DNA of 64,000 nt from Filosporella fistucella. Its lineage: Eukaryota; Ascomycota; Leotiomycetes; Helotiales. Below, piece after piece: positions 37,196-49,362 of the stretch. The stretch spans positions 2,418,001 to 2,482,000 of the forward strand of contig JAQJZZ010000017.1 in the NCBI GenBank assembly GCA_030077755.1, given 5' to 3'. Each line of letters opens with the position of its first letter. Position 1 is the first letter of the stretch. The notes under the pieces were generated by a model. The model worked only from the letters and a program-made list of their open reading frames with translations, did not search any database and was not told the DNA's origin. The position numbers and the translations under genes were made by a program.

Positions 37196-37881
37196 ATGCG
37201 TTTCCTCGCCCTCATCGCTTTTGCGGCTACGCTCCTCGTACCAATATACGCAGATGACGAAGAGGTACTGGCAATTGCGCCAGCAGATATTCCAAATGCT
37301 TGTCTTGTACTCTGCGCGCCGGTCGTACAGATAGCAAATGACTGTCAAGCGAAAACAGCTGCAGCTGCCCCCGCTGAAATGGATGATAAGAAGAAGCGTG
37401 AAGATGATGATGAAGAAGCTGCGGCTGCAACAACTGCGGATCCATGTATCTGCAACAATGCGACTATTGCGATTGCCACCGTAGGACCTAAATGTGATAC
37501 CTGCATTCAAGCTAATGGCGCTACAACAACTGGTATGTACCGGCGGCCTGTCCTGAATCAAAATGACATCTAACTTGAATGAAAGCTGTGACCGATCTTG
37601 TAGCCAACTGCAAATTGCCTGCAGCTGCGGCATCCGGGGCTCCTCCACCACCTGCTGCATCAGGAGCGGCTTCTCCCAAATCTACAGTATCTGTAGTATC
37701 CGTGGTTACAGTCACTGGCAATACACCTGCTGCAACTGGGGTCGCTCCAGGTGCAGATTCGAATACAACTGCTCCAGCTACCAATACAACTGCGCCTGCA
37801 GAGGAGGAAGAAGATGATGTAAGTTCTTCTACCCGTTTCAGCTTTATTTCAGAAGGACGGTCCAGATGCGAGCTTATTTAG
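37196..37881 (+). CDS. Small secreted Cys-rich (CFEM-like) protein
   Basis: Exon 1 37196-37532 begins MRFLALIAFAATLLVPIYAD, a clear signal peptide. A 52-nt intron (37533-37584, GTATGT donor, CTAAC branch site) leads into exon 2 from 37585. Eight cysteines after the signal peptide are spaced C-x3-C..C..C-x-C..C-x2-C..C (IPNACLVLCAPV, DPCICNN, CDTCIQ, ANCKL), which resembles CFEM-like extracellular proteins of fungi, though spacing differs from the classical pattern. A charged KKKREDDDEE run sits between Cys clusters. The C-terminal half is Ala/Pro/Thr/Ser-rich. The 3' end is uncertain: frame continues to a stop at 37881, but a GTAAGT at 37819 could splice to a TTTAG just before a TGA, giving a protein ending in EEEEDD. 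I infer a secreted or wall protein; an effector role is speculative. Confidence 0.72.
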
Positions 37882-38271
37882 TGATAGAAAAAGAGACGCG
37901 TAAGGGAAATCCGAAGATTTCATCAAGTCAGAAGATATGGGAAAGCTATATAAGTAATCGCTTAGTATATATACTTGTTTTAGCTTTAAATATCTTTAAA
38001 GTATTTGGATTTTATTATGTAAATAAATCTTATTAGCTTGAAGCTTATTCCAAGCCACTTTGACCCGTGCACACGTATAAAGTACTTCTTGAGTACTGCA
38101 AAAAAGCTCGTTCTAGTACCTTATCAAGTGGGGTTTTACTTGGTATGGCAGCGGCGCGTTCGTGAGATAAACCTCTACCAACTTTGCACCAAACATCACA
38201 ACGGCTCTCAGGTGGTCCAACCAAATCAATTGATGATCGCGATCTATTTGATATCATAAAACAAGTGCAGT
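37882..38271. other. AT-rich spacer between converging genes
   Basis: About 390 bases holding the 3' ends of the Cys-rich gene and the GH3 gene. The part at 37940-38045 is strongly AT-rich. No gene seen. Confidence 0.5.
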
Positions 38272-40941
38272 CTACAAACCCGACCACCAACCTGTCTCTG
38301 CAACGTCAAAGCTCCCCGTCAGCGGCGTTACAGCACTGCAGTTGCCCACCAGAACATCAAAGGTTCCCGCCTCCTCAATCCACTGATCTCTTTCCTCGTC
38401 CCAGAAACTTGTGGCATACTTCCGTTCAATCACAATTTCTACCGTGGAGGAAGTTCCCTTCTTCACGAACACTTTCGAAAATCCTTTGAGCTCCTTCTTC
38501 GCTCTATTGATTGAAGGCGAGCGCTGGGAGACGTAAACTTGCACAACCTCAGCGCCATCAACTAGGCCAGTGTTCTCAACAGCAACACTGATTGTAATCA
38601 TCTCTCCGGCAGTGATCTGAAGTTTAGAAAGAGCAAAAGATGTATAAGACAAGCCCCAGCCGAAAGAGAATTGGGTTTGTCGTTTCGTCAATTCGTAGAA
38701 GCGATAGCCGATGTAGATATCCTCTCCATACAGCACCCTTCCTCGCTCGGATCTGTAGTTGAGGAATGTGGGATTGTCCTCGACATGAACAGGGAACGAC
38801 AGCGGCAGCTTTCCAGATGGATTTCGATCCCCGAAGAGAACGTCTGCAATGGCATTTCCGGTTTCATTTCCACCATACCATGCCTGAACAATTCCAGCAA
38901 CAGACGATGCCCACGGCATGCTGACAGGTGTTCCAGATTGGAGAACTACGACAGTTCGTGGGTTGACCGCAGCAACAGCAGAAATAAGCTCATCTGAAAG
39001 ACCTGGAAGATCCATGTGGGGCCTGTCGTGGCCCTCTTGTTCAAAATCCGAGTTCAATCCCATACAAAGGACAACTTGATCCACCGATTTGGCCAGCTTG
39101 ACTGCCTTGATAATCTCCTCTTCGGGGGAGATCACTCTGGCGCCGCCAATTCGTACTCCTCCACCTCCAAACGAAACAACACCATCTTGGCCGACGAGTT
39201 TCGAAGTAACACCACTTGCAAACACCACTTTAATCTTGTACGTCTGTCCAGCAGTCACCGATTTGATTCCAGTCTCTTCGACGGTTCCAACATTGAAGAA
39301 ACTGCCACCAGCTCGCTGTTTGGTTTCGTTATCAATGAGCATCTCGCCATCAACGTAGAGCTTAGCTGTGCCAAAAACGGTGAGGCCGAACTGAAATTCG
39401 CAGTCTTCGTCAGGCGTGAACAATGCTTCGATCTCGGCCCACCACAGATCATTGGTGAGCTTGGGGTGGTAGTAATCTGCTAGATACATATTTGAATCTG
39501 TGAGATGCAGAACATCAACTGGCTGGCGTGCTTCTTCCGACGGTGGCAAAGTAAAAGCTTTGAACGTGAGCCCAACCCTGCCATCGGGCGATCGGAGGGA
39601 AGTACTGAGAGCGGGAAGCATTTTATGGGCATGGCATCCAACCGAGTATCGCACATCGCCTCCTTTGTTTGAGATGCCTTTGAAAGGAGTGATGGTGTAG
39701 TATGGTTTGAGAGTGGCAGAACCGCCTCCACAATATGCCGCAGTTTTGGCATTGGGACCGATCACAGCGACCTGAAGTAATCAGATTTGCCGGCTCAAGC
39801 GGGTTGTCGACTTACGGTTTTATCTTTCTTGAAAGGCAAGACTTGCTCCTCGTTCTTCAACAATACAATCGCTTCCCCTGCGATTTCTCGCAAGAGCTCA
39901 CTGGTTTCTGGAATATCCCTCGATAATTCTGGGGCATTCTCTGGGACGCCAATTTTGCTGACTCGACTGACGAGTTTCAAAACTTCTCGCACACGATCAT
40001 CCAAGGCCTTTGGGGTGATCTTCTTCGAAATGATGGCGTGCTTGAGAAGACCGGCTCTCCATCTTGAAGGGCCAGGCATCTCCAAATCCAGCCCAGCGGT
40101 GATTGCCTCTGTCGTGGAGTAAGTTCCATACCAGTCACTCATTACGAGACCTTCCCAATTCCATTCTTCCCGGAGGATCCTCTGAATGAATTTAGGGTCT
40201 TCGTTGACGTGAACTCCGTTAACTTTGTTGTATGCGGTCATAAACGAGCCTGGTTTTGAATCTCGAACCGCAATTCTGGAACAGTCAGTACCGAATCAAT
40301 ATGTGTGACGCAGGACTTACTGGAAGGGGAGTAGATAAATCTCGCGCAACGCTCTTTCGGTCATAATTGAATTAACAGCCATTCTCTGGTGCTCCTGGTC
40401 GTTGCCAACAAAATGTTTGATTGAAGCGACAACGTCGGTGTCCTGAACTCCATTCACAATGGAGGCTGCACAGATTCCTGCCAGAACTGGATCTTCCGAA
40501 AAAGACTCAAATCCTCTTCCACCCAGCGGACCGCGCTGCATGTTCACAGTTGGCCCCAACAGAACGTGTACGCCTTTCGCTTTTGCTTCCTGACCCATGA
40601 GCTCGCCGGCTCTCCTAAGAAGGTTAACATCCCAGGTAGCAGCAAGTCCAGTCCCGTTTGGAAGACATGCTGCTGGTTGTCCATTGAAGAATCTTGTTCC
40701 TCTGACCCCGTTAGGACCATCTGACATTCGGATTGAAGGCACGCTTAATCGAGGGACGCTTTTGGTGTGCCAGAAATCGATACCTTTCTCGTGTCAGTCG
40801 TACCTTGTTGTCTATCAGAGGGAAATACTTACCAGACAGAAGATCGTTCTTTTCATCGCCACTCAGCTTCTTGAGGATATCTTCCACGTCAAAAGGTCCA
40901 ATTGCAGAAGGTGGGGTTGGAGGGGAGCTTAATTCGGCCAT
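38272..40941 (-). CDS. GH3 beta-glucosidase with PA14 domain
   Basis: Four exons, 40941-40833, 40783-40321, 40275-39816 and 39771-38272, with introns of 44-49 nt; 843 residues, the usual size of intracellular fungal GH3 beta-glucosidases. No signal peptide ([17 protein letters not shown]). Domains: the GH3 barrel (about 20-340) with [13 protein letters not shown] and [13 protein letters not shown], and the nucleophile Asp238 in VMSDWYGT; the first part of the C-terminal sandwich; a PA14 insertion (about 405-560, including [10 protein letters not shown]), which in homologues shapes the substrate pocket; the rest of the sandwich with [14 protein letters not shown]; and a fibronectin III-like end. 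It hydrolyses terminal beta-glucosides such as cellobiose, gentiobiose or plant glucosides, probably in the cytoplasm. It is divergent from a Zn2Cys6 regulator, with 494 bases between the starts, which may control it. Confidence 0.94.
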
Positions 40942-41435
40942 TGTAAATTGATTGATGTGTAAAATGGAATGCAGGGGTCAATTGGAGGTCGGCTTGCAAG
41001 TATGGAGCTGTCTGAGAGTATGGTAAAGAGAAGGACGAGGAGGATGAGAAGGAAAGATTAAAAATACGTAGACGAATGTACAACAGAAAGAGGATAGAGC
41101 TCCAAGATGACCTACCTCCGCCTTCTTGTCAAACCTCTGTTCGTTCAACAGGGCCGTCACTCCGCGACTTGTGGATTGTGAAAGCTAATCCATCCTGGCG
41201 GGTGAGGGAAGACCGAATAGAAAGGGTGATGATTTTCATTCTCGGTGGATCGGGGAGTTATGATGTTGCGCTGACAACCACCCCGCTCCCCGCATCTCCT
41301 TGACTCGCGTAGGTGTCCGGCATTCCGCTGACCTCTTCATCGAACAGATCCATCACACAGTCTTCTCAAACTGACAGTTCCCATCTTTCCGCGCAACATT
41401 ATATTGTGTGGGGTACAGCGAGCAGATGGAGGATC
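40942..41435. promoter_or_regulatory. Shared promoter with CGG triplet pairs
   Basis: The 494-base region drives the GH3 gene leftward and the Zn2Cys6 gene rightward. It holds a direct CGG-N5-CGG at 41243-41253 and an inverted CGG-N4-CCG at 41318-41327, the type of paired triplets bound by Zn2Cys6 dimers. Binding by the adjacent regulator is an inference; such pairs also occur by chance. Confidence 0.35.
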
Positions 41436-43420
41436 ATGTCTGATCCAAAACCCCCTGGGCCTCGAAAACGACAACGAACAGTTCCAGCAGACAAAAGCAG
41501 GCCCACGTACCCGCGAAAACGCGCCGTTCAAGCCTGCTGTACCTGTCGGAAGAGGCGAACAAAATGCGACAACGAACAGCCATCGTGTGGCTCATGTCTC
41601 GGCTTGGGAGTTGAATGTGTATATGAAGAGCAAGAGAAGTCGACGTGAGTATTGATGTGTTGATGCATTGGTGGAAGGAAACCTACTGAAAATAACAATG
41701 TAGATTCGACTTGGCGAGCTTGGCGATTCTACGTCGCCTAGATGCCCTAGAAGAATTAATGCGGTCGAATAATGCTCAGCATCCTCCATATCAACCCTCC
41801 CCACCACAGTTGCTCGATTCTACGTCGCCTGTAACATCAGAAATAGTGTTGACAGACCTGGGATCGCCATCCTTGGAAAGGGACAGTGCAACTCCACGGT
41901 ATTACCCCAATATCGAGACGCTCTTTTCCTGGACAGTCTTTCAGAATCAAAATCTGGACCACAGACTCGATCTCAAAACCCTTCTTCGAGGAGACGATCT
42001 AGCGGCTGGAAATGCTTCCATCCCATCAGACTTTGAACACGACGATGCTGGAAGGCTGCTTGATGTATTTTTTGAGCATGTTCACATTTACAATCCGGTC
42101 TTGGAGGTCTCCAAAGTGCGACAATACCTGAAAGAGGTGCAATTGAATGGACTAGGATGGAAGGCCCAGTCGTGTCTTCTTGTCCGTTTCAAATGATCTT
42201 ACCTCTTGACGAAAGCTGACCTTATATCTAGCTTCTTGTGTATGCATTGGGATCCATCTCTGCCCCTCACCAAGATAGTCCTTCCATGTCATCCTCAACA
42301 TTTCGTGAGCTCATTCCATCTTGACTGCAATAACACCGCTGATTTTTCAGGTCAATCTAAACAATACTCAGAGGGGAAAGCTTTCTTCTTTGCGGCTCAA
42401 AAGAGGATGGGGATACTACTTTGCAATAGCGGGGTAATCGAAGCGCAATGCTTCTTCCTCGCTGGAGTATACTTGATGGCCACTTTCCGCCCGATTGAAG
42501 CTTGGAGAATGTTTGTGCAGGCATTAGCTTGCTGCCGAGGATTTGATACTCACGGAAGCGATGAAGTTGGGCATCGGTTACAGGAAAGTATCTACTGGAC
42601 GTGCTTCAAGTCCGAACTGTGAGCAACACATTCCTCCCCTTACATATCGCTTACTATCTTCAGCGAGCTTCGTCTCGAACTAAACCTGGTCAACCACAGC
42701 GTCTGGGATTTGACATATCCTCCCTATTTTCCATCGCCCCCACAGGATCTCAAAACTCAAGCAGAAGCAGCATGGTATTTTTACCTGGCTGAAATTGCTT
42801 TGAGACGTCTCGGAAACAGGATTCTCAACTATGTCTGTCGGTACGAGTCATCACACCTCTCGACGGCAAATATGATTGACGCAGTGTTGAATTTTGAACA
42901 ACAAGCGACTGGGTGGTAGGTCAGGCCAAAACTGTAACGAACGTGGCTGACAAAATGCAGGCTCCATTCACTTCCTTCTGGATTGAAGCTTGAAGTATCG
43001 AGTGATGAGTCCAGGACTGAGTTGCATGAATCCTTACGCTTTATTCTTGATGGACACCTGATTGACTGCTACGAGTTAATGTACTGGCCTTTCATCGTCG
43101 ACTGCATTCATGGAAGATTGCGAAATAGTCCGGAGTCGGAAACGTATGCAAGAAAGGGGTTTTTGATGTGTGTTCAACGGATCGAGAAGAATGAAACTGG
43201 TTTCCATCAACGGCATCATGGGACTTGGCTCATGCTGCGCTCGTGTACGCGCAGTGCATTTGTTTTAATTGCTGGGGCAAGGTCGGGAATGAACTATTTA
43301 CTGCCTGAGAACTGGGAAACCGCGGTTGGGAAGACTTTGCAGTTACTACGGTACTGGCAGGAGGAATTGGGGGATATTCGAGATCGTCTTGAGATTCTTG
43401 AGAGTTTGTTTCAACAGTAA
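41436..43420 (+). CDS. Zn2Cys6 fungal transcription factor
   Basis: Six exons, 41436-41644, 41704-42181, 42232-42304, 42351-42618, 42664-42915 and 42961-43420, join to 1740 nt, 579 residues. Five introns are 45-59 nt; the one at 42182-42231 has an unusual GTCCGT donor, but its phase and the resulting SCLLLLVYALGSIS support it. The start is ATG 41436 (MSDPKPPGPRKRQR); the longer frame opens at a GTG. The zinc cluster is CCTCRKRRTKC with CGSC and ECVY, preceded by a basic stretch and followed by a short linker. The middle and C-terminal parts have the fungal-specific domain: DDAGRLLDVFFEHVHIYNP, ESIYWTCFKSEL, then TYPPYFPSPPQ. A nuclear regulator. Divergent from the GH3 gene, so control of glucoside use is a reasonable but untested guess. 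Confidence 0.9.
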
Positions 43421-43899
43421 AATTTCGCAATAGCTTGAGATTGAAAGAAGTAGAAGTAAAGTCTCGTGATCGCGTTAGGAGCGCAAACGTCTCTGGTGGT
43501 CACGGGCCCGAGTGCACTACGGTGGCCAGGAGAACTGCTTATTGAGGAATAGTGATAGCTTGTTACCACACCAGTTGCCTGGATCTCTCCATTCAACGAC
43601 GTCCAAGGGCGACGCCTGCCTTTATCATGTTATTGCACTAACGATAGACTGTCGGTCTGAAACGCCACAGGACTTTGATAGAACTAGAGTACGGACAAGG
43701 TCAGGTGCGAGTTCAGATGCGCTCTGGGTAAAGCGATTGTTCACAAAGAGAGAAAATATTATAAGAAAGGCCATTTGGCTTGAAGTTTCATTTATAATAA
43801 ATACTAGATAAGAAGTGATATGTAATTACACAAAGAATGAAGTCAGCTTACCTAACTATCCCTTCGTCCGATTTGTTTCGTTTTCTGCCACTTTAAATC
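43421..43899. other. Intergenic, no gene seen
   Basis: Between the regulator's stop and the NLR-like relic. AT-rich around 43750-43830. Short frames have no recognisable domain. Confidence 0.4.
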
Positions 43900-44600
43900 G
43901 TCCATGAGCCGGTTGAGGCTACCTGGATCGGCAGAAGTACAACCTGCCTTTCCTTTATCTATAGGATAGGCCAGCTTGATTTTCGCAAGGCGGCTCAAGA
44001 ACTCGGTAAGCTGTGATCGCTCTTCTCCAATTGCAATGGTACCCCAATGCTCTCGATCTTGAAGATGCTTTAGCCCCTTTAGATGAGTTTTCTTTAATTA
44101 CTATTGAGAAGGGTGGTAAGACCTTTGAGACGCCCGGGTTTTTGCAATTCGCAACACCGAAGTAGCTTGAGCGATATGGGGACGGCGAAATATGGCAGGC
44201 AGTGGCGTTTGAAGCGGTAGCAACAGCTTTCCAAGTGGAGACTATAGTAATTGGAAGACATGTGCGACCCTTGTCACCACCTGCTCTCGAAGAGTGAAAG
44301 TATGAGCTAAAGGCAAACAAGTCCTTACTTGAGCGTGCATCTCTTTTGTATAATATGGCTTGGTACAGCTGCCAACAGGGTCATTATGAAATTTCAAAGG
44401 CAGAAAGTCAAGAATCTCTTACTACTCGTAAGCATCTTCTCCAGAGTGATGATACGAGGAAGTACAGTATTTATTACGGCCAAACTCCAACCAAGTCCAT
44501 AAATATGTCCGAATTCGGATTCTTCATACTTTCAGGGACCTATCATAATCTTCAACAGATGCGAGAAAGAAAAGCCATGCCGGATAAACCCCATTCGTTC
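43900..44600 (+). pseudogene. NLR-like (NB-ARC/TPR) protein, relic
   Basis: Rightward pieces match the winged-helix to TPR part of fungal STAND/NLR-like proteins. Near 44035-44158: YPNALDLEDALAPLDEFSLI, then KTFETPGFLQFATPK, which fits the family's pattern of L..FSLI..FEMHRLVQLATRKWLE. A TAG at 44159 interrupts it, and LERYGDGEIWQAVAFEAVAT follows in the same frame. A TGA near 44298 precedes SLLERASLLYNMAWYSCQQG and HYEISKAESQESL, a TPR unit. About 200 residues are visible with at least two stops, and no NB-ARC P-loop or effector domain is found upstream. Such proteins act in non-self recognition and programmed cell death in fungi. This copy is dead or truncated. Recognition rests on pattern memory, so moderate confidence. 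Confidence 0.5.
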
Positions 44601-44747
44601 CCCTCTTTTCGATAAATCTGATTTCAAATCTATCATCTTTTTCTCAATTACATATCAGACCATCATCCCAGAACTCATGCGGCTCAAATACCAAGTCTAT
44701 AGTTTTAGCTTTCTCAAATATTCCTTTACGTACAGAAAATTTCCTTC

Positions 44748-46048
44748 CTAGAGCCAATCTCTGCAAGCACCCTGCTTATCGACCGTCGTTAAATCCTTCG
44801 GAATGGTTCCCGCCTGCACACCATTCCAATACCCCCATCTATAATCCTCGCCCAACTGCGTCTTCCAACTCCAATATGCCCACCCAATACTCCTCTCATA
44901 AGCCAACATCTGAGCAGCGAACCACTGCTGATAAAATTTCTGATTTTGCCCCCCGGCAACAGTAAATACAGGCTCATTCTCGTTAGCGGTGCGAGGACCT
45001 AAACTCCACTCCCCGATCAATAGCGGTGTTTCACCTTCCACGGGAAGCAAGTCATTACATGATGCATTCAAGTAAGCTGGTTGCGTAGGCGGCACGGTGA
45101 AATCCCGAGTGAGGTATCGATGGTTATCATAAGCTAATTTAGTCGCACTTTTAGGCAGGGCAGAATTCGGGTTTCCGGCTCCCCATTTCGAGTCCATGAA
45201 CTGGACGTGAAGGGCATCCTTGGGTTTGACACCAATTTTTGATTCCACGGCGCGGATTTTCTTATACGACGTTGGGTAGAATTCTGAGATGACAGACGGG
45301 AAGTCCCATTCGGGCTCGTTGACCACCTGAATCATGCCAACAGTGCGGAAATTGTGGTTGGTATGGGCGAGTTTGGCCATCCATTCAAGCCATTCGTAGG
45401 CACGTTTGTAGTTGAATTCGTTGTAGAAACCAGGGAAGGGTACCCACTGAAAGTTGAGAGATGGATCAGTACGTGCTTATATCAGAACGGAACGGAAGAG
45501 AATGATGTTTGCTCGCGACGTACCATGCCAGTGAATGCCTGCCATCGAGTTTGTGCACCAGGAGCTCCGTGCAAATCCATCACAACGTATATTCCATTAT
45601 CTGCTGCCCATCTGCAGATGCGTTCAAGATAGTAGAAACCTCCTTGGGGAAACGACTCGGTGCTGTTGACCAAGTCCTCCTTGATCCACCACCCAACCGG
45701 AATTCTGATCGTATTCAACCCCCAATCTGCCATATCTTTGATATCTTTCTCGCTGACCCATGTGTCCCAATGCTTCTCAAAGTTGACATTGGCTTTTTTC
45801 TGTCCAAGGCCAACAACGCAGTCATTCTCGGCCGAGTAATTTGAGCAGCCCATAGCATCCCATTCTAGAGGAATCATCCAAGGTTCGACTACGAAGTGAG
45901 AACCAAGGTTCACGCCGCGCATCTTTCCTTTGGAAGGGGCCCATTGTTTGGGGAATTGTCTAGCGAGGCCGTGCTCAGTTGGGAGCCAAGCGAGTGCCGT
46001 GGTTGTGAACCCAATGAGGGAAATGGAAAGAAGAGGAGCAACCTTCAT
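44748..46048 (-). CDS. GH5 secreted glucanase (beta-1,6-glucanase-like)
   Basis: Two exons, 46048-45524 and 45446-44748, with a 77-nt intron in phase 0; 407 residues. The start ATG 46048 gives the signal peptide MKVAPLLSISLIGFTTTALA. The longer in-frame start at 46165 places a non-secretory segment first. The catalytic acid/base is Glu219 (VVNEPEW) and the nucleophile Glu321 (LIGEWSLG). MRGVNLGSHFVVEPWM, NTIRIPVGWW, MDLHGAPGAQ and GWAYWSWKTQ are GH5 landmarks. The spacing and the MGCSNYSAENDC segment resemble fungal endo-beta-1,6-glucanases (exgB type, subfamily GH5_15) more than exo-beta-1,3-glucanases. It would act outside the cell on beta-1,6-linked glucan of fungal walls or related substrates. 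Exact linkage is inferred from similarity. Confidence 0.88.
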
Positions 46049-46919
46049 GGTGGGGACTTTGGAGGAATGTAACCCTTTGAAACGATTGTTTGAAATGAAT
46101 TGAAAGGATGGATTGGATGTTTGAGGAGGGGGAATACACACAGCTTTAAATACCAAGGTCATCATCCGATTCCAAATTCTTTGATATGATTTCTACAAAC
46201 GTATAGCTAACTTTGCTTGAAGCCGGGATTCCGCATTCCCATCTACGTGAAAATTCAGAGGATTGAAGGCGGATTGAGGAGGCATGTCCCTCCATTCCGC
46301 GTGAGAAATTAGGAACCCGAGACCCCACACATGGAAGAGGGGTGGGTGTGGGGTAGTGTAAAGGAAATGGGGTAATACTTAGACCTTGGTGTCTTACCAC
46401 TAGGGAAATAGAACGCCGCAAACTTGAAAAAATGATTTGCTAGAAACCCCGGTTTTATAAACACCCTATACGCGGGTAGAGTAATATCTTGTAGTATTAC
46501 AAGTAAGTCAAAGCACCTCAAACCTAGCACTCCTCTAAACCTGGCACCCTCGGCTAGCACCTGCATCTTACCCCATATCCCACTTCATATTTCAATTCTT
46601 AATATATTCTTTTTAAATTTAGCAAAAAGATTTATAAGGATATCATCTAGCCTACTTTTCGCTCTCTCAAGCTTAGATATTAGCGTTCTCTTGAGCGTAT
46701 CTGCTAAATAAGAGGGCTATTCTCTAAAGGAATACGTTTTCGCGTTTTTAATATAGAAAGGAGGACGAGTTATATAAGGTAAAATTCTTTATCCCCCCTC
46801 TTTCTTCTTACTCCGCTAAGTATAAGGATGGGGCACCTTTCAAATGAATGTTCAATTACTAATAATATCTCAAATTCTACCAGATAGGTTTAGCTGTTTT
46901 CTTACAAGCGAATTAAAGT
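46049..46919. other. Intergenic, AT-rich right half
   Basis: About 870 bases between the GH5 start and the GH78 stop. The part at 46580-46900 is AT-rich and TA-dense, unlike the neighbouring genes. I could not match it by eye to the gypsy element. A perfect 6-bp inverted repeat, CTTGTA..TACAAG, lies at 46487-46502. It may be a decayed transposon fragment. Confidence 0.3.
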
Positions 46920-49362
46920 TCATTTGATATGAAAGACTGATTGGGAGAAGTTCTCCTGGATTTGTCCGAAAGCGTTGACTGTGATGGAAGTCCCTTTTCC
47001 TTCTTCGATTTCAAGAGTCAAATCCACGTCAACACCATCTCCCTTCTCTTTCCACTTCACACACGCAACACCTTTCTTTCCCATCATCACAAATGGTACC
47101 TTGGCTTCCAATTCAGGAAACAATTCAACCCTTGGTTGAAACATAAGAATTTCACCATTCGTCTGAATGCCGGCCACTTCGACCAAATATTCGTATATTG
47201 GTGAGCTCCCCCAAGCATGACAATCCGAACGCTGGGAAACGGAATCCTCGACCCAGGTCGTAACCCCCTGCGCCAATTGTACTCTCCAAGGTTCCCAGAA
47301 TGAATGAAATAAGTCGTTGTACAAACTTCCCCCAGCAAAAGAAAGAGCACGAAGGGTGTAAAATGACATCGATATCGACGTTGGGGTGAAGTTTGGGGAC
47401 GAGAGACTTTTGCGCAGGATGTCTTGTCCCTTTTCTCCGGTCATGGCACCACACAAGACGGCCCAAACTTGAGAATGCCTACTGAGATCTTCACCTGGGT
47501 TGAAATTGGAAGCGAGTCCGTCCGTATAAAATTCACCATTGAAACAGTGCTTTCGAACTGCATCCACCACGCAATCGGCGCGTGACAGATACTCAGAACT
47601 GAGACCAGGCCGTCCCAGTGCCGACAACAAATCTGCTGCTCTCTTCAAAGTATACGCATACAGCATATTAGTGTAGCTCAAAAATCCAGTTCGTTCCCCA
47701 GCCGGTGGGATACCGAAGGGCTTCCAGGCATCAGCCCAATCCACAAAGTCCCATTGGGATTGAGCAGTATCAGCATCCAGACTTCTAACAAGATTCCTCT
47801 TGGGATCGATTCTCCGAGCAAACGAATCCAGAACTCCGTCACAAGCAGGCAGAAACTGTCGCGCGAATTCGCTGGCCTTGAAGTACTCGAAGTGATCGGT
47901 GATCATACATATCCAGTACAGAGAAAAGTGTGGGATAATCTGGTATTGATGGGCAGGGGCTCGGCTTGCTGTAAGGCCGGTACTGGTTTGGTAGGAATTG
48001 TGGAGTTGAATCATGGCTTGACGGGCCAGCCGATCGTCGCCTGAGAGGTTGTATGTGAAGAGGGCAGAGCTGCGAATATCCATGGCGTATTGCAATTGTT
48101 CGTAGAATGGGCAATCTTCGTAGCAATCGTGCATGCAATTTCGGAGTGTATGGATACTCGTCTTCCACAGTTCTTCGGTCGCATTCCGATTGTTAAGTGT
48201 TTTGAATTCGGCGAGAACTTCGAGGGGGTAGTTTGTTGTTGTCAAACTAATTCCATTCATGATCAAGTCACAGTCTTTGGATACTGTAATGTCTAAGGCA
48301 ATGAATCGAAGGCTTCTAAAGTGAAATGGTGAGAATATCTCCTCTTCTTCTGCTGTCTTGTATAACTTTGGCCCCTCTTTTCCACTCTTCCCGCTGAACA
48401 CATATTTGTCTTCTGGACCGATCAGGAGTTTTGATGTGTCTCGACGATCGTCTTTGCGACGTATCCACGGGACCACATATGGTTGATCTTCGTAGCATTC
48501 AGAATAGGTGATCTGGAAAGAATTAGCACCACAAATAGAGATCTCCTGACTTCATTACCTTCAAGACGCTACCTCCAGTAAGAGGTCTCTGAAACTTGAA
48601 GTTCGGGAATGCCGAGATGTGATTTTCTGCCTCCAAATGCATCCGATGTGAAGTACCAGCTCCAAGGCGGATGCCTCTTGACACGGGCCTCAATAATGCA
48701 CCCTGCCAGCTTGCAAGAGACTCGCTACTTCGAAGGTTGTGTATCGCCTTGAATTTCGCCGATTCGAATTTAGGAGAGGGAATCATTCTTCTTGACAATT
48801 TCCAAGGCGCAGAGATCCCATGGGAGACTGGGAATTTCAACTCTCTGGCTGCTTTCCACTTGATGTTTGCATCCTTCCTGCTGTCAACATCTTCGTAAAT
48901 GTGCAGGAAGGCATCCTCTTCAACATCAACTGGCAATCGAGTCGTTAAATCAATTGCAGCTTCCCAATCTGTGCTGGTTTTGATGTTGAAGAACTCGCTT
49001 CGAATGAGGAGCCCAGCATGCGGCAACCGTGGGAAACTCGTCGCAAATGAAGTTCCATGATCCAATCGTAAAACTCGCACATGAAAGTGATTCTCACCCG
49101 TTTGAAGGGAGGGTTGGATATCTACTTGGTCATAGAACCAGAGATGCTCATCTCCCTTCACCGGGCCAATGGAAATAAGCTGTTGATTGATGTAGAGTTT
49201 GTATTTCGTGTCGGCGGTTATCTCGATCAAGACAGGTTCAGTCGGAAGGGTTTCGAGCTCAATAGCTCTCCGAAAATGTACGATTCCACCCGCAGAGTCA
49301 GCATGTGCGCCTTCCTTCCAGTCAGGATGCCATATCCAAGTATCAGATGCTGATGAAGCCAT
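46920..49362 (-). CDS. GH78-type alpha-L-rhamnosidase
   Basis: Two exons, 49362-48559 and 48512-46920, with a 46-nt intron in phase 0 (GTAATG donor, GCTAATT branch site); 798 residues. The chosen start MASSASDTWIWHP has no signal peptide; an in-frame ATG further up (49524) would add a hydrophobic, membrane-like leader. The N-terminal part (about 1-260) holds beta-sandwich modules (YKLYINQQLISIGPVKGDEH) common in GH78. The catalytic (alpha/alpha)6 barrel contains CYEDCPFYEQLQYAMDIRSS, FVDWADAWKP and WVEDSVSQRSDCHAWGSSP, the family's conserved blocks with the general acid Glu among them. It removes terminal L-rhamnose from plant glycosides such as flavonoid rhamnosides. Cytoplasmic by sequence. 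Divergent from an MFS transporter, which suggests coupled uptake and hydrolysis of rhamnosides. Confidence 0.9.
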
